Source: Isoetes taiwanensis (lineage: Eukaryota; Streptophyta; Lycopodiopsida; Isoetales; Isoetaceae). Taken from it: DNA of 64,000 bases. Position 1 is the stretch's first letter; each line of letters opens with the position of its first letter. Shown here one piece after another: positions 30,570 through 41,809 of this stretch. Position numbers and translations under genes: made by a program. The DNA lies in the NCBI GenBank assembly GCA_021234155.1, contig JAJEKV010000013.1, forward strand, positions 13,495,877 through 13,559,876, in the 5' to 3' direction. The notes under the pieces are model-generated. The model saw nothing but the letters and a program-made list of their open reading frames with translations, was not told the origin of the DNA and ran no database searches.

Positions 30570-31290
30570 TTCCTTCACATAATGGATGTTATTTATATTA
30601 AATTCCTCTCATCAATGACTTTATACCTTTACCCTTGCACTGTCCTTCCATCTTATGCAGAGGACATAGCTCAGAGGATGTCATTAATTTCTTCTTCGAC
30701 GCATAAACAGTGAAAGCAGCGAAGATGTTTATTTATAGATGATGAAGCTATAGTTGATTAGTGTTCTTGTCTTTTGGTCTCTTCTCCAACAATAATAATT
30801 TTCCTTATGTGTTACTTTTTACGTGGTTAGTAGATCTCCTTATATATTACTATGCACATTCACATAAAGCTATACTTTTGGGAACTTCTACATATTTTGC
30901 TATACTGTTGTAGTTGTATTGCATGGAAGCATGCCTCAAGATGCCTTTGGTTTTTGGGTTGCCCCTAGGGGGGCAAACCCTCGTTTATATGGGTATGTGG
31001 GCATATCCAGGTATATGCCGGCATGACTACTCCAAACTGGCTGCTGCCTGTAAACTCTCGGTCATCCAGCCCCCAAAAGCTCCGCCTCTGCATGTCGAGC
31101 CCAGTCGTGGCACTTCCAGGGGATTTTCTTCAGCAGCTTCTATGACTTTTTCCATAAACCAGAGCTCTGATATGGAGCTCCGAACAAAACTTTTTTTATT
31201 GTCTTTCTAGCTCTTTTCTCTACGGAGCTCTGTATCATAAAAGACAGTGGATTGGCTAGGCAAGGATTGCAGGCTTTCACACGAATTTTT
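30570..31290. other. Spacer, nothing recognised
   Basis: No supported gene. The plus-strand frame 30914-31210 has no recognisable motif. Confidence 0.5.
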
Positions 31291-31299
31291 CTGCTTGAC

Positions 31300-31834
31300 A
31301 TGGACAAAGACGAAGTAAGTTCCGGAAGAGGCCGTCAGATTCTTTAGGAAGAGGCTACCATGGCTGCATGAACCGGGCATCTTGATCTTCGACAGCATCT
31401 TGGGTCTACCGGAACTGCCCTCTTTGGTCTGACTTCGGCAAAAGCCAGGGTATTCCAAGCCATTTCTAGCCTGCTATCTGGCTGAGATTTGATGAGTTTA
31501 GGTTTAGCGAAAAATTGTCTTGCAGGCCCGAGCTCTGTTTTCTACGGTTCAAGCTCCATTCCAGCAACGGATTAGGAGGTCAGAATCAGCTTGCCGGATC
31601 TGCTCAGGGTAAGCAAAGCTTGCTAATAATGCATTTCTAGAAACCCCTGCTGAATATTTTTCTATTTCCATTAGTTCCGGTGAAGCTTGGAGTTTGAAGC
31701 TCTGTTGCCTACGATTTTTGAATCGGACCCAGCTACAGATTAGCTTCCATGTTCCATTCCTGTATAGATTCGGCAAACTTCATGTTTTAGGGCTGGATAA
31801 TAATTCCTTCAAGGGCTCAATTCCGACAGAATGA
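31300..31834 (+). pseudogene. Leucine-rich-repeat receptor relic
   Basis: The clearest part is 31769-31834, FGKLHVLGLDNNSFKGSIPT, which fits the plant extracellular LRR unit L-x-x-L-x-L-x-x-N-x-F-x-G-x-I-P. Upstream, in shifting frames, are PWLHEPGILIFDS and GTALFGL (31340-31425) and SNGLGG (31565). These look like further repeats broken by stops and shifts. Plants have hundreds of LRR receptor kinases and proteins, so the parent cannot be named. No kinase domain is attached. The minus-strand frames over this region are shadows. Confidence 0.4.
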
Positions 31835-31994
31835 ATCTCGGAGTTGCAATGCTGATAAGGGGCTAGAGAAATCTGGTAAGGAACTAGATAGATTAAATAA
31901 GCTATGATCTGTATTTAAAAGAGATATTTTTTCTGCATATCTTTAGGCTATTTATATTTACATGCAGCACAATTTGTTATCCTGTTATATATTA

Positions 31995-32280
31995 CAAGCA
32001 TACTGTAACAATAGGAAGAAATATAAATTGACTGACATATACTGTTATGCAAAATATGGTAGGGCAGAAAACCTCAAGCTTATTGCATATGTGCATGCTG
32101 ATTATGATGATGTGCGAGTTCATGGGCCAGCAGGAAGCAACAAACAGTTGCACATCCACCACAGAAGCAGAATAATATGCCTTACCTGAAATTCTATGGC
32201 TGCATAGGAGTTTGCGTTAAGATGTCATATCTACACCTCTCTATTGTGTAAATATCAGCACTATGACTATGATGTAAAAA
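31995..32280 (+). pseudogene. Ty1/copia RNase H relic
   Basis: Broken frames read LKLIAYVHADYDD (usual Y-x-D-A-D-W), then, after a gap, STTEAE-stop-YALPEILWLHRSLR. This matches the copia RNase H end, where S-T-x-E-A-E-Y-x-A-L precedes the W-L-R-x-L-L helix. The order and spacing fit an old copia fragment with no other domain left. No LTR was found nearby. Confidence 0.5.
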
Positions 32281-32289
32281 CTACAACTA

Positions 32290-33780
32290 ACTAACTAAAA
32301 CTCCACTATTGAATCCAAGAATACTTAAGTCACGCTAAATAGATCTTGCAGCTTGTTCAAACAAGGATGGCACTACTTTTCTGAATTGTATCTGGGCGCT
32401 ACCCTTTGTCACAACTTCCTTTTAGCTCATTTCATTTTCTGTTATATTTGGGCATGCAGGCATCACAAAAGCAGTTTGCTTTGCAATGATGAACAGATCT
32501 TAGTTGGGTTGCCAAATTTTATTAGCTTCACGGAACCTACTTTCTTGAGCTATTTTAAATTATCTTTTTTACTTCCGCTTCTGCTTAGTAACACGCTGCC
32601 AAGTGTAAGTCCGATGGTTGGGTTAGAGTTCTATCTAAATGTGCTATGTCACTTTCAAATAGTTGCTTTGTTGTTTTTAGCAAAGAATTTAATATATCAT
32701 TAAATTACTTGGTCAATTCTTTGTTTCTAAGTATAACACACATAGGCATGGCAAAGAAGCAGAATAAAAGCATTGCTTTTTCACAAGCCCGTAGCCATGA
32801 TTTATTTGCAAAATAATTGGATCAACAAAAATTGAACGATGTAGACAATGAAGTTGCTCTAGATCTTGCATTTCGAGTCCGCAATCATTGGGTTTTACTT
32901 TCTCTTGCGAGGTTTGGAGTTAGGCTATGCGTCAATGCTTTATTCCTCTATAAAACTTGCTCCTCAGATGTTTGAAGCCCTCTGTGACAAAAAAATTGAT
33001 CAGATGTCTTCAAGGAGTTCTCTCATTTCTATGCTAACAAAACATGTATTTTTATTCTCTCCTCTATTACACTTGTCCTTATGCTTATACCATCCTTGTT
33101 CCATGCCGAGCAGCAAAGATCTCTTCGGGCCAATCATCATAAAGTCAAGTATCAAGTACTTTATTGCTTTGAAATAGCAATTTTGATTGATTGTAAAGAC
33201 ATGACTTTCAAGTATGATTTAAGCCACTTCACCCTCCGGCCATGGAGGGCAACTCTCCGTGCGTAGCACCTTGTTTTTTTGGCATTTCTCTTATTTTTAA
33301 TTTAATTACAATACTAACCTAATTTCTATATATTAAAAGATGTAATAGTCTACACCACAATCTTAAATCATTGAATTTTCACTAGTTGACCCCACAATAT
33401 TAAATCATTGATATGAGATTTGTTGGTTTACACACAATATTAAAGAAAAAAAACCAAAGTGCCCAACTAAAAAGACCTTAGAAAAAATTTTTCCCGTTAA
33501 ATACATATAGACCAATTTTTGTCCTGACCATCTGGTTATCTCAAAGACAAATCATATGTATCACATTCCCAAGGGGAAGAAATGAGTATCTATATCTGTT
33601 CGAAGGTAATGAAATGATAGGTTTAAAACCATGCAAATATTTGGCAGCCCTTCCTTATGGCATTATTCTCATGTTATTCAAACTGGCTATGTATGTGTTG
33701 ATTTATTGCCATTTTCCATAGGTAAGGTTTGCAGGCAGTAATACCAGACATGTTGGAAAGTAGAAGCATACCTCTGCTAG
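32290..33780. other. AT-rich spacer, nothing recognised
   Basis: Plus-strand frames at 32353-32703 and 32866-33177 are hydrophobic and have no motif. No exon structure can be supported. Confidence 0.5.
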
Positions 33781-33783
33781 ATG

Positions 33784-34560
33784 TCATTTAAATTCTGCCT
33801 CCAGCTTCTGTACGTGCAGTTCATGATCTTTCTCAATTTCTTCCATTTTCCTTTCAATTTTCTTAACATCAAGCAACCTTTGTTGCAACAAATAACATGT
33901 CATACATAAGTGAGAGTGGACATAAAACAACATGTTACATTTAACACTTCGCTCTAATGCATGCCTCTCTAACTTGATGCAAAGCAAACTCAATCCCGAA
34001 CTTAGAAATCAGTTGTCTCTTGTCCTGTTCATGAGAGTCCCGATTATTTTTTTTTACCTGTAGCAAGAATTTTTTCACTTACTTTGAAATATGTTTCAGA
34101 TTGATTTTCTTCTTTTTAACAGATATGCATGCTCCTCTTGAAGACTTTGTTTGTGCAAAACAGCAAGCTTTATTTTGTGACTTGTCAACTGTTCTCCATA
34201 GTGCCGCCTTGTAGATGATAACTCAGATTCCGCCTGGCATCTAAGATGGTAAGCATGAAGACATAATAATTTAATACTCAGTGTGATAATTCACCAAAGC
34301 ACCTTCTGCAGCTCCTTAGAAATTGCTTCTTTTGTCTCCATTTTGTATTTTGGTCTGAAATCATTCATTTCCTGCATGATAGAGGACATAAATGCGATGA
34401 GTTTCCAGATATGGTTTATCATACATGGACAGGACTATAAATCTATATATTTTACCTGATTTTTCTATTGCAAAATTTCTTTCAAATGCCTTGTAAGTTC
34501 TGCTTGCTTTTCTTCAAGCTGATACCCTGATTGTTCTCTCTGCAGCTGATCTCTATTCAG
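33784..34560 (-). pseudogene. 3' exons of an unidentified coiled-coil protein
   Basis: Four exon-like pieces read in order on the minus strand. They are REQSGYQLEEKQAELTRHLK (about 34530-34456, with an in-frame TAG near its end), EMNDFRPKYKMETKEAISKE (34371-34303, clean AG/GT borders, 69 bp), AESELSSTRRHYGEQLTSHK then KLAVLHKQSLQEEHAYLL (from 34233), and LLDVKKIERKMEEIEKDHEL ending EAEFK-stop at 33784. All are charged and heptad-like with plausible splice sites, so this was the end of a long coiled-coil protein. The TAG in the first piece and the missing upstream exons suggest a truncated copy. No family can be named from these pieces. Confidence 0.4.
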
Positions 34561-34676
34561 CATGTGCCATTTACGATATGGATTATGGAGATCGCCATGG
34601 CTCCTGCAGCTGGAGAAAGTCGGCAAAATATGTCGGCTCACACTATCTCCCCCCGATTTGAGTTATTAAATAAATA

Positions 34677-34747
34677 AGTGGAAACCCTTCCGGGCTTCAA
34701 TATGGAAACCCTTCCGGATTTCAGTGAAGCCCGGAAGGGTTTCCACT
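34677..34747. repeat. Hairpin of the GGAAACCCTTCCGG family
   Basis: Perfect 23-bp arms 34677-34699 and 34725-34747 flank a 25-base loop that itself holds another GGAAACCCTTCCGG. The same core builds the palindromes at 37111 and 37286. Confidence 0.9.
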
Positions 34748-34749
34748 GA

Positions 34750-35620
34750 TTTATATATATTTTTTTGGTGAAGATATCCACCGTTACGATATCCACCGTT
34801 AATTAATGATTAATGATGGAGAATTAAATTCACACGGCTATTCTTTAAGAGGTTATTTAGAAAGGAGTTTTTTCTGCAATTCTAAAACATTTCCTTATCT
34901 TCTCAATTCATTCATCTAGGCCGCTGGAGCTTTGGCTATGGCTAAATCAGTGGCGCTCGAGCTTCGGCTGTGGCTAAGTGAGTGGATCTGCTACTGCTAG
35001 AGCTTCATTGGAGCTTCACCTACGATTTGCTGCCATAAGGTGCGATTCAAAGCCCCTTTTAGTATTTAGCAGACGTTTCTTTCTTTCTTCTTTTATATTT
35101 GGCAGAGGTTTTGCTATAGCATATTATACGTTCGGAGGTCAGGCGAGATTTTCTTTTATATTCATGTTTTTCGTAAGCTTTTCTCTTGCAATGTACCGTA
35201 CACATCTTCTTCTAGATTGAAATCTATGGAAGGTCCTAATATTTGATCTTCTTTACAGAAATAATGGCCGATTTATTGCCAACAGAGACGGATTTAGGGC
35301 TACCATTGGTTCCTCCTTTCAGTCTTAAGCTTCTTGCAAAGCTTGTAACAACGGCATAGTCCGGCGAAAAACACAACATCATATATAAAAGGTCTATCAT
35401 CATCAGAGCATAGTTCTGGAAGGCAATGGTTGGCTTTTGGATCGTGCCAACATCTGACAGACAGGTGAAAAAGGTCCCTAGTATCTATGTGGCCACGAAA
35501 GGATATTTTCAGAGAATGCAGGGCAGAGTGCGCGTCTAATGTTTGAAGTATAAAAGTGTCTTTCTTCATTTACACAGACACTTCACAGACAGAATAATGG
35601 AGACAGAGATGGAGGAGCCG
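34750..35620. other. Spacer, nothing recognised
   Basis: No supported gene; the frames at 34978-35220 (+) and 35300-35569 (-) have no motif. GATATCCACCGTTA is duplicated near 34775 and 34789. Confidence 0.5.
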
Positions 35621-35621
35621 G

Positions 35622-36240
35622 ATGAACAGCGGGCTTCATATCCCAACCTTTTGCAGCGCTATGATCTGCTCATGGAGCCATGGTGGCTACGCTACGGTTT
35701 TTCTTTGCCGGAGTAATACACGAAGCAGCAACATACAATTTGCTTGCAAGACCATCTCCACAGCTTCTGCAGAATACACAACACAGACCTCATCAAAGAG
35801 ATGGAAATCATGAAGCAATTATCCCCTGCCCCTGGCGTAGTCCATCTTCACGAGGTCTGCCTTGCCCGACAAGATAAAGCAAGAAAATGATTTCGTACTT
35901 CGATTTGTAGCTCGGCTATGGTGGAAAAAAGTCCAGTCTTTGAAGCGATCTTTGGAGAAGCGCTTGCAGGCATCATTGCACCTGAAGTCATTTTTTTCCA
36001 TGAAGCTTTTTAGAATACTGTTAGCACAGAGGATGAATCAATGTTTATTGGCTATGCTGCGCTTGGGCAAGGTAATCCGTGCTGGTTCATTTACTTCTAT
36101 GTTCATTCATTGGTTTGACATTGATACAGGGTATTTGTGATTCAAGCCCTTTTCTTTGTGGATCTCCAATATGCAAACGTTATGCTCAAGCCTGGAAGTA
36201 AGGGCAAAGAATTGATTTAAAGAGCTAAAAAAAAATCTAC
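35622..36240 (+). pseudogene. Ser/Thr protein-kinase N-lobe relic
   Basis: One frame gives GGYATVFLCR (glycine-rich loop), then FACKTIS (the ATP-anchoring lysine). A second frame gives LIKEMEIMKQLSPAPGVVHL then HEVCLARQ (helix C with its Glu, and the following strand). This order is the kinase N-lobe, closest in feel to calcium-dependent-kinase-type proteins. The frame shifts between the two parts, and a stop follows at about 35890. CGSPICKR near 36160 may be what remains of the activation segment (usually C-G-S-P-x-Y-x-A-P-E). No catalytic HRD or DFG is seen, so it is not functional. Confidence 0.55.
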
Positions 36241-36665
36241 ATGCTTTAACTTATGACTTGAGATCATATTTCTCGATGAGAGCCTCATGATGAGAGCCTC
36301 ATGGTTCACAAAGAGGAATAAGATTGATTCTTAGTCTCTTTATTTCAAAGCGATTTGATAGCTTCACAACCCTTCTATGCAACCCTTCTATGTACAGATT
36401 GTAGTTGTTTACTGAAAATGGTAAAATGGTAAAGGCAACCCTTCTATCTACAGATTGTTGTTTACAGAAAATGGTAAAATGGTAAAGTTCCTCGATTCCA
36501 TGTTACTCACTTCTTTATTCATTTATTATTTGCATGGTATTTATGGATATACAAGTGAAATTTAAGCTTCTTTCTTCATGGCTTAAACCTGAAAATGAAG
36601 GCAAAAAATTGATTGAAGGAATTGATAATTGTTTGCATGCTTTAAGTTATCACTTGAGTTCATAC
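36160..36665. repeat. Local duplications
   Basis: A 53-56-bp unit is tandem at 36379-36434 and 36435-36487 (GCAACCCTTCTAT and on to AATGGTAAAATGGTAAAG). A more diverged pair, about 36190-36260 and 36585-36660, shares TGCTTTAA-Y-TTAT-x-ACTTGAG with its flanks. Confidence 0.75.
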
Positions 36666-37055
36666 TTCTGGTTACATTTCTAGAACTTAATAACGTACAT
36701 AGGTATATAAAACAGAGCACTCTCTAATTCGATTTGGACTTGGTCTCACTGTCCAAACGTTGCTACTGAAAATGTTGGCTCTCCATGTTCTAAAACTTCA
36801 ATATGTTTGCACGCCTTCAATTCAATTCAATTTTAAGCTTTGATAACAAAATAATTTGACCGAAAGAACCATGATCTAAAACCAGGACTTCCCATAATTT
36901 GTACCTTGCAAGAAGTTCCATGTTATGTTGGGTGTTACGTGCCAGAATTTTTGAGATCATGTTATATTGGGTGTTAAGTGCCAGAATTTTTGAGATTAAA
37001 GCTGGTCTCAATTCTTAGTTAATCTTACCCCATGGAGTTTCTAGCTGCATGTGGA

Positions 37056-37159
37056 AACCTAATCTATTTTCCTCCTCATGTGGAAACCTAACCTATTTTC
37101 CTCCTCCTGTGCAAACCCTTCCCAATTTCCATCATGCAAGGAAATCGGGAAGGGTTTCC
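37056..37159. repeat. Direct repeats plus small hairpin, GGAAACC family
   Basis: TGTGGAAACCTAA with its YCTATTTTCCTCCTC continuation occurs twice (from about 37050 and 37079). A hairpin follows with arms 37111-37130 and 37140-37159 (18 of 20 paired) carrying AAACCCTTCC. Confidence 0.75.
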
Positions 37160-37285
37160 ACTCAAAATTTGAATTTTGAGTGACGTGCGCTCGATGGACG
37201 TGCGCCTTAATGTCGGGCGTCCGTGTGGAAAGGCGTGAGCCATAAAGGCTCACGTGTGTAAATATTTAAAAAAAAAATAATTTTG

Positions 37286-37468
37286 TGGAAACCCTTCCGG
37301 CTTTCCAATATGGAAACCCTTCCGGCTTTCCATGGAAACCCTTCCGGGTTTTAGTGGAAACCCTTCCGGGTTTTCAATTTCTGGAAAACCGGAAGGGTTT
37401 CCATGGAAAGCCGGAAGGGTTTCCACTAAAACCCGGAAGGGTTTCCATTAAAACCCGAAGGGTTTCCG
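37286..37468. repeat. 183-bp array: four forward and four inverted GGAAACCCTTCCGG units
   Basis: TGGAAACCCTTCCGG occurs at 37286, 37311, 37333 and 37355. Its reverse complement occurs at 37389, 37411 and 37433, with a decayed fourth copy near 37452. The halves mirror each other around about 37378, so the whole array folds on itself. Unit spacing is 22-25 bp. Confidence 0.9.
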
Positions 37469-37479
37469 TGGGAGGCCAA

Positions 37480-38860
37480 CCCAAATCGGGCGTACTTAGA
37501 ACCATCGAACAATTTAACCATTTGAATTAAATATTTGAATTTGAATTTGAATTATTAAACATTTCTCCGATTCAAATTAAATATCTCAGCAAATATCAGG
37601 ATACGGCAAATATTCCAAAATCTGGGCGAGCGCTTGACGGTGTCGACCCTGATGTAGTTCTATTTTGTAAGAAATCCTTAACCATTGAACAATATCATAA
37701 TCGATCGACAATATCTTCGGTGGTGTATTCCTATGACGCCACATGGCATCAACCAATATCACGGAATAACAATTGGATTCAAGAATTCTGGATTACTGGT
37801 TCAACCGGTGGACACGATTAAGATATTGCATTCAAGAAATCGGTATCAAAAAGCCTGAGGGTCCATCCCCATTAGCGCCTGAACTTATTTTCCCAACTCT
37901 ACTACAACATGGAAATTGGGTCGCCGTTTTGGTCGGAAGATAAAGCACTGCCATCTGGCACATCCCTACAATCCGGAATGGAAAATGGAAAGTGGGAAGC
38001 CAATTCCGGGCGCACAAAAATTGACAGGCTACAGTCGGTTGCCAACAGAAATACACGTTTTACACAGTACCCTTTGTATACAAGACAGCTAACAGCAAGT
38101 CCTCTGTTTCTTGAGAAAAATTGACAAGGATTTCATGCAACCAAATAGGCGATGAAATGAATGGTAAACAAAACTCTTCATAGCATCATAAGAATCCCTC
38201 TGCAGAGAGGCAGATTTGCACATAACTAGGTTCAATTTGAACCAAAATCAAAGAGACTATGCAATTTCTAGGTTGTAAATGCATATATTTGCATATAGAA
38301 AGGAGCAAAACCGGCATAAATGGCTGACAGGCCTGTGCAAACAGAGAATACAAGAAAAGACACGGAGGAAACAAGAAACAAGAAGAGAATCCGGCAAACA
38401 AAACCACCAAAACCACCAGGGTCCAGCCTGGACTTCCTTTGCTGTTGTAGCACAAGCCAGATACGGTTCTTGTAGTAGCCCAGGTGTTCTATCCCACGCC
38501 ACACCTCTCAGTATAAACCAAACCCAACCCTTCTTGTAATCAATCTACCAAGCAGCATAAAACTCAAAAATATCCTGCATTTTGAGCTGCATGCAAGGAA
38601 AGATTAGCAAAACCGCATTCTGAAAGCATAAAAAGAAGAAAAAATCACTCTGAACTATTACCTACTTGCTTTGCATTAAGAACAACGGATTCTAGTGAAA
38701 CAACAAAGCGATCCTCATTAAAATAGCATTGAAGTACAATAGGGCGAGCGCCATAGCTGCCCAGCGCCAGAGGATGCCGAGCGCCATGGCCGCAGAGCGC
38801 CAATGTCGAACCTCCACAAGGGAAAAAAAAGGGTGAAGGAAATGCTCCCAATTTCCATGT
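37480..38860. other. Spacer, nothing recognised
   Basis: No gene is supported. Minus-strand frames at 37832-38056 and 38186-38504 lack motifs or consistent exon borders. Confidence 0.5.
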
Positions 38861-38863
38861 TGT

Positions 38864-38967
38864 GGCGGCATGCCACGTGGTCCCACATTCAGGTGGGCTC
38901 CCGGCTGCCGCCGGTCGCGGGACCCCACCAGTCCACACTGGAATGTGGTCCCAAGTGGCATGCCGCC
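38864..38967. mobile_element. Foldback mini-element, 104 bp
   Basis: Arms 38864-38890 and 38941-38967 are 27-bp near-perfect reverse complements (GGCGGCATGCCAC ... GTGGCATGCCGCC). The centre contains CTCCCGGCTGCCGCCGGT, also present in the element at 39579. Confidence 0.7.
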
Positions 38968-39136
38968 ATACGTCAACACACTAGAGGCGGTAATTTTTTT
39001 TCGACCGTCGACTATTCCCATTGAACCTAAAATTGAATTTTGCCATATCAGCAAAGAGAAGGCAGAAAGAAATGTTCCCATTGCAATTTGCAACTCCAAT
39101 TTGCAAATTAAACCCGCAGATCTACACAAAATGACA

Positions 39137-39215
39137 AACCCGCCAGATCAGCAGGCAGATCAAACCCGCCAGATCAGCAGGCAGATCAAACCCACCAGAT
39201 CTACACAAAACGACA
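39137..39215. repeat. 26-bp tandem repeat, 2.5 copies
   Basis: AACCCGCCAGATCAGCAGGC with its AGATCA end repeats at 39137 and 39163, with a partial copy from 39189. AGATCTACACAAAA bounds it on both sides. Confidence 0.85.
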
Positions 39216-39578
39216 AACTCGGTTCGCAAACGGGGAATTTAGAAGTGCTAGAGTACTTTTGGAAAAAGGGAAGGTAACCAGGCCACGTCATCCAAATTCA
39301 GGAAAAAAAAAATGCAATAGGAACATAACTTGCAGAACCGGATTTGCCACATGGCAAAGGCACCTTGAATTTTTACGCTATGGGGATGGGGCCTAATTGA
39401 GCTTAAATTCCGGCAATGAAAACTACATCATCTAAGGTGCAAAGGCATTTCTGACAGAGATTTAAGGGCAAAGCAGGTGCTTCTCCAATTTTTGAGAGAT
39501 GTTCATCAATCTAACAAGATTCAAGCTCCGAAACTCTTCCTATTGAAGAAAATGTCTCCCCCATGATGATTTTGTTAG

Positions 39579-39689
39579 GGTAACAGTTTTTGGTATGTGA
39601 TTCCATGTTTCTCCAGTGGGCTGCTCCCGGCTGCCGCCAGTTGAAGCGGCCACCGGATCAACAGGGAATCACATCCCAAAAATGTTACC
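39579..39689. mobile_element. MITE, 111 bp, with TTAG target-site duplication
   Basis: Inverted ends GGTAACAGTTTTTGGTATG (from 39579) and CATCCCAAAAATGTTACC (to 39689) extend 25 bp with few mismatches. TTAG flanks both sides (39575-39578 and 39690-39693). The core CTCCCGGCTGCCGCC is shared with 38864-38967. Confidence 0.75.
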
Positions 39690-39693
39690 TTAG

Positions 39694-41572
39694 TACATTC
39701 AATCGACCTACTCTACAAGGCAGGAGATCCACATAGTCCAACCAATTACCGAACAATCATGGTCAGTTCGGTGTTTGCCAAACTGCTAGCTGGCATTATT
39801 GAGCAACAGTTGACCAGGTGGGCAAAAGCAACAGGTGTGCGAGCTCTCACGCAAGCAGGGTTCAGACCCCGGCATTCAACCATTGATCATATCTTCACAT
39901 TGAGGACTTTGGTTAAGGATAGCAGAAACCGTCGGCGCGACCTGTATTGTTGCTTTGTTGACTTTGCGAAGGCTTTTGACACTGTGCCTCGGGAAAAGTT
40001 ATGGGAAAGATTGCGGCAACTGGAGGCTCCTGTGGATATGCAAAATACAGTATACAGGTTGTACGAGAGTTGTTCAGGTCAGATGCGGATGACGGGACAA
40101 CCATTCACTAGCAGTATTGGGGTCCGCCAGGGATGTCCTCTTTTCCCAACATTGTTTGGTCTGTACATTGACCAGTTGGAACATTGGCTCATGGAAAATG
40201 GGGGTGGTGGGACCCAACTTTTGCATCAGGTCATCAGGCAACTCATCTATGCAGATGATATTGACCTCTTAGCTCACACTCCAGATGATATGCAGTCTCA
40301 CCTAGATGCTCTGGATACATTCTGCCAGGCCAGAGACATGAACGTCAATCTGGCCAAGACTAAGTTGGTCCTAATCTCATCCTCGCGCCATCCAAGGCCC
40401 ACCTTCATTCACTTATCGAGGGCAACAAGTGGAGGTGACACCCACCTACAAGTATCTGGGAGTGGAGTTTCCTTCTACACTATACTGGGACACTTCCATA
40501 AGATTGCGTGTACCAGTAGGCTGGAAAGCACTTTATGCAATGCAGAACAATAACCACAGAGCAGAATTATATGATTGGGGACATCAGGCACATCTGTTCA
40601 GGGTATTGGTAGAGCCCGTTCTTTTGTACGGGGTTGAAGTCTGGGGCCCAATGGTGTCCCTTGCTACTTGGAGCGGCTTAGAACAGGTGCAGAAGACCTT
40701 CTTAGCACGACACTCGGAGTGAAATCCACGGTCCCATATCAAATTTTGTTGCAGGAGACAGGTTTCCTGCCACTTCAGCGAGCGGCCCTTGATAGACACA
40801 TCGTCTATTTCCAGAAGGTGGTAAATATGGATGATGATCGTCTACCGCACTTGGCTTATGCAGTGGCAATGGGACCACAATGACTCAAGAATTGTTGGAA
40901 GGATAAAAGAGTGCAGTGGCTAACGAGATGGAATGTCCAGGAGCACATGTGCATCCAGGTAGAAACAGAGGCAGATTGCGACAGCCTGAGATGTTACCTT
41001 GATGCTTGTTTCTCCAGCAAGCTTTGGGATTCCAGGGCCCTGGAGCAAGTCAAAACAGCACATTACAAGCAGCACATAAATCCCACATTAGAACGAGGCC
41101 CACAGCGCTACTTACGTTCACATCTGCCCATGAAAAAGCGCAGGCATATCGCCTCCATTTGCACAGGTGCCCACCATCTCCGGATTGATGGATTGGGGAG
41201 CCACGTCAGGATAGGGTTTGTCAGTGCTGCCAGACGGGAGCTATTGAGGATGAGTGTCACACTTTCCAGAGCTGCCCGGCATATGATCAGATTTGGATAC
41301 GCTATGCTCAGTTGATTAGACCTGATGAGCCGCTACACATGATACTTGGCACGACTTCGGTGCGCTCACTCGGATCATACATCCAGGAAGTACTGGACTT
41401 GAGGGCTCAGATATGCCCCCAGTCAACCATTTAATCGTTGTCAGCAGTCTTATTGCTGCCACAGTTTTTCCCTCGAAAACCCTTGGGAATCTGCATTAAG
41501 CTTTTTGTATTGGGTCCCATAGGCCGATTGGTCTCCGTGGACGATAAAAACAATTATATTCTATTCTATTCT
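39694..41572 (+). mobile_element. LINE, 5'-truncated, best-preserved reverse transcriptase
   Basis: The main frame 39759-40430 gives a good non-LTR reverse transcriptase: GFRPRHSTIDHIFTLRTLVK, CCFVDFAKAFDTVPREKLWE, GVRQGCPLFPTLFGLYIDQL and the catalytic QLIYADDIDLLAHT. After a shift come YKYLGVEFPSTLYW and GWKALYAMQNNNHRAELYDW (40429-40722). Next is a conserved C-terminal part and a zinc-binding end CQCCQTGAIEDECHTFQSC (about 41220-41275, C-x2-C ... H-x4-C). The 3' UTR hairpin is at 41464 and the tail is (TATTC)n to 41572. The RT resembles RTE-like non-LTR elements, which also end in short tandem repeats. There is no endonuclease and there are several stops, so it is not active. Confidence 0.85.
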
Positions 41573-41809
41573 CTCATACATGCATCCAAATACACCGCCT
41601 ACACGAATTAGAAAAAGATCATAACTTAGCTAATAGTATAAGATTATAAGATAGTATCGGGATCTCCACGTTTCCTACACAAGAACGCCAGACATGAGCA
41701 TGCATCCATATGAATATGAATGCATGAAAACAAAATAATAAAATAGGTCTGGGAATTCGAACCCATTGTGCACAAAGCACAGATCCAATAAGGTATATGC
41801 TCCCTTAAG

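Noticed and set aside
31207-31776. Minus-strand ORFs of 83 and 75 codons
   Set aside because: The LRR pattern is on the plus strand; the minus frames have no motif.
34677-37468. CRISPR-like array from the regularly spaced GGAAACCCTTCCGG units
   Set aside because: Units occur in both orientations, the spacers are short and similar, and the context is a plant nucleus; it is a palindromic repeat.
38186-38504. Overlapping minus-strand ORFs with hydrophobic stretches
   Set aside because: Three frames overlap with no motif, no conserved border and no neighbour supporting a gene.
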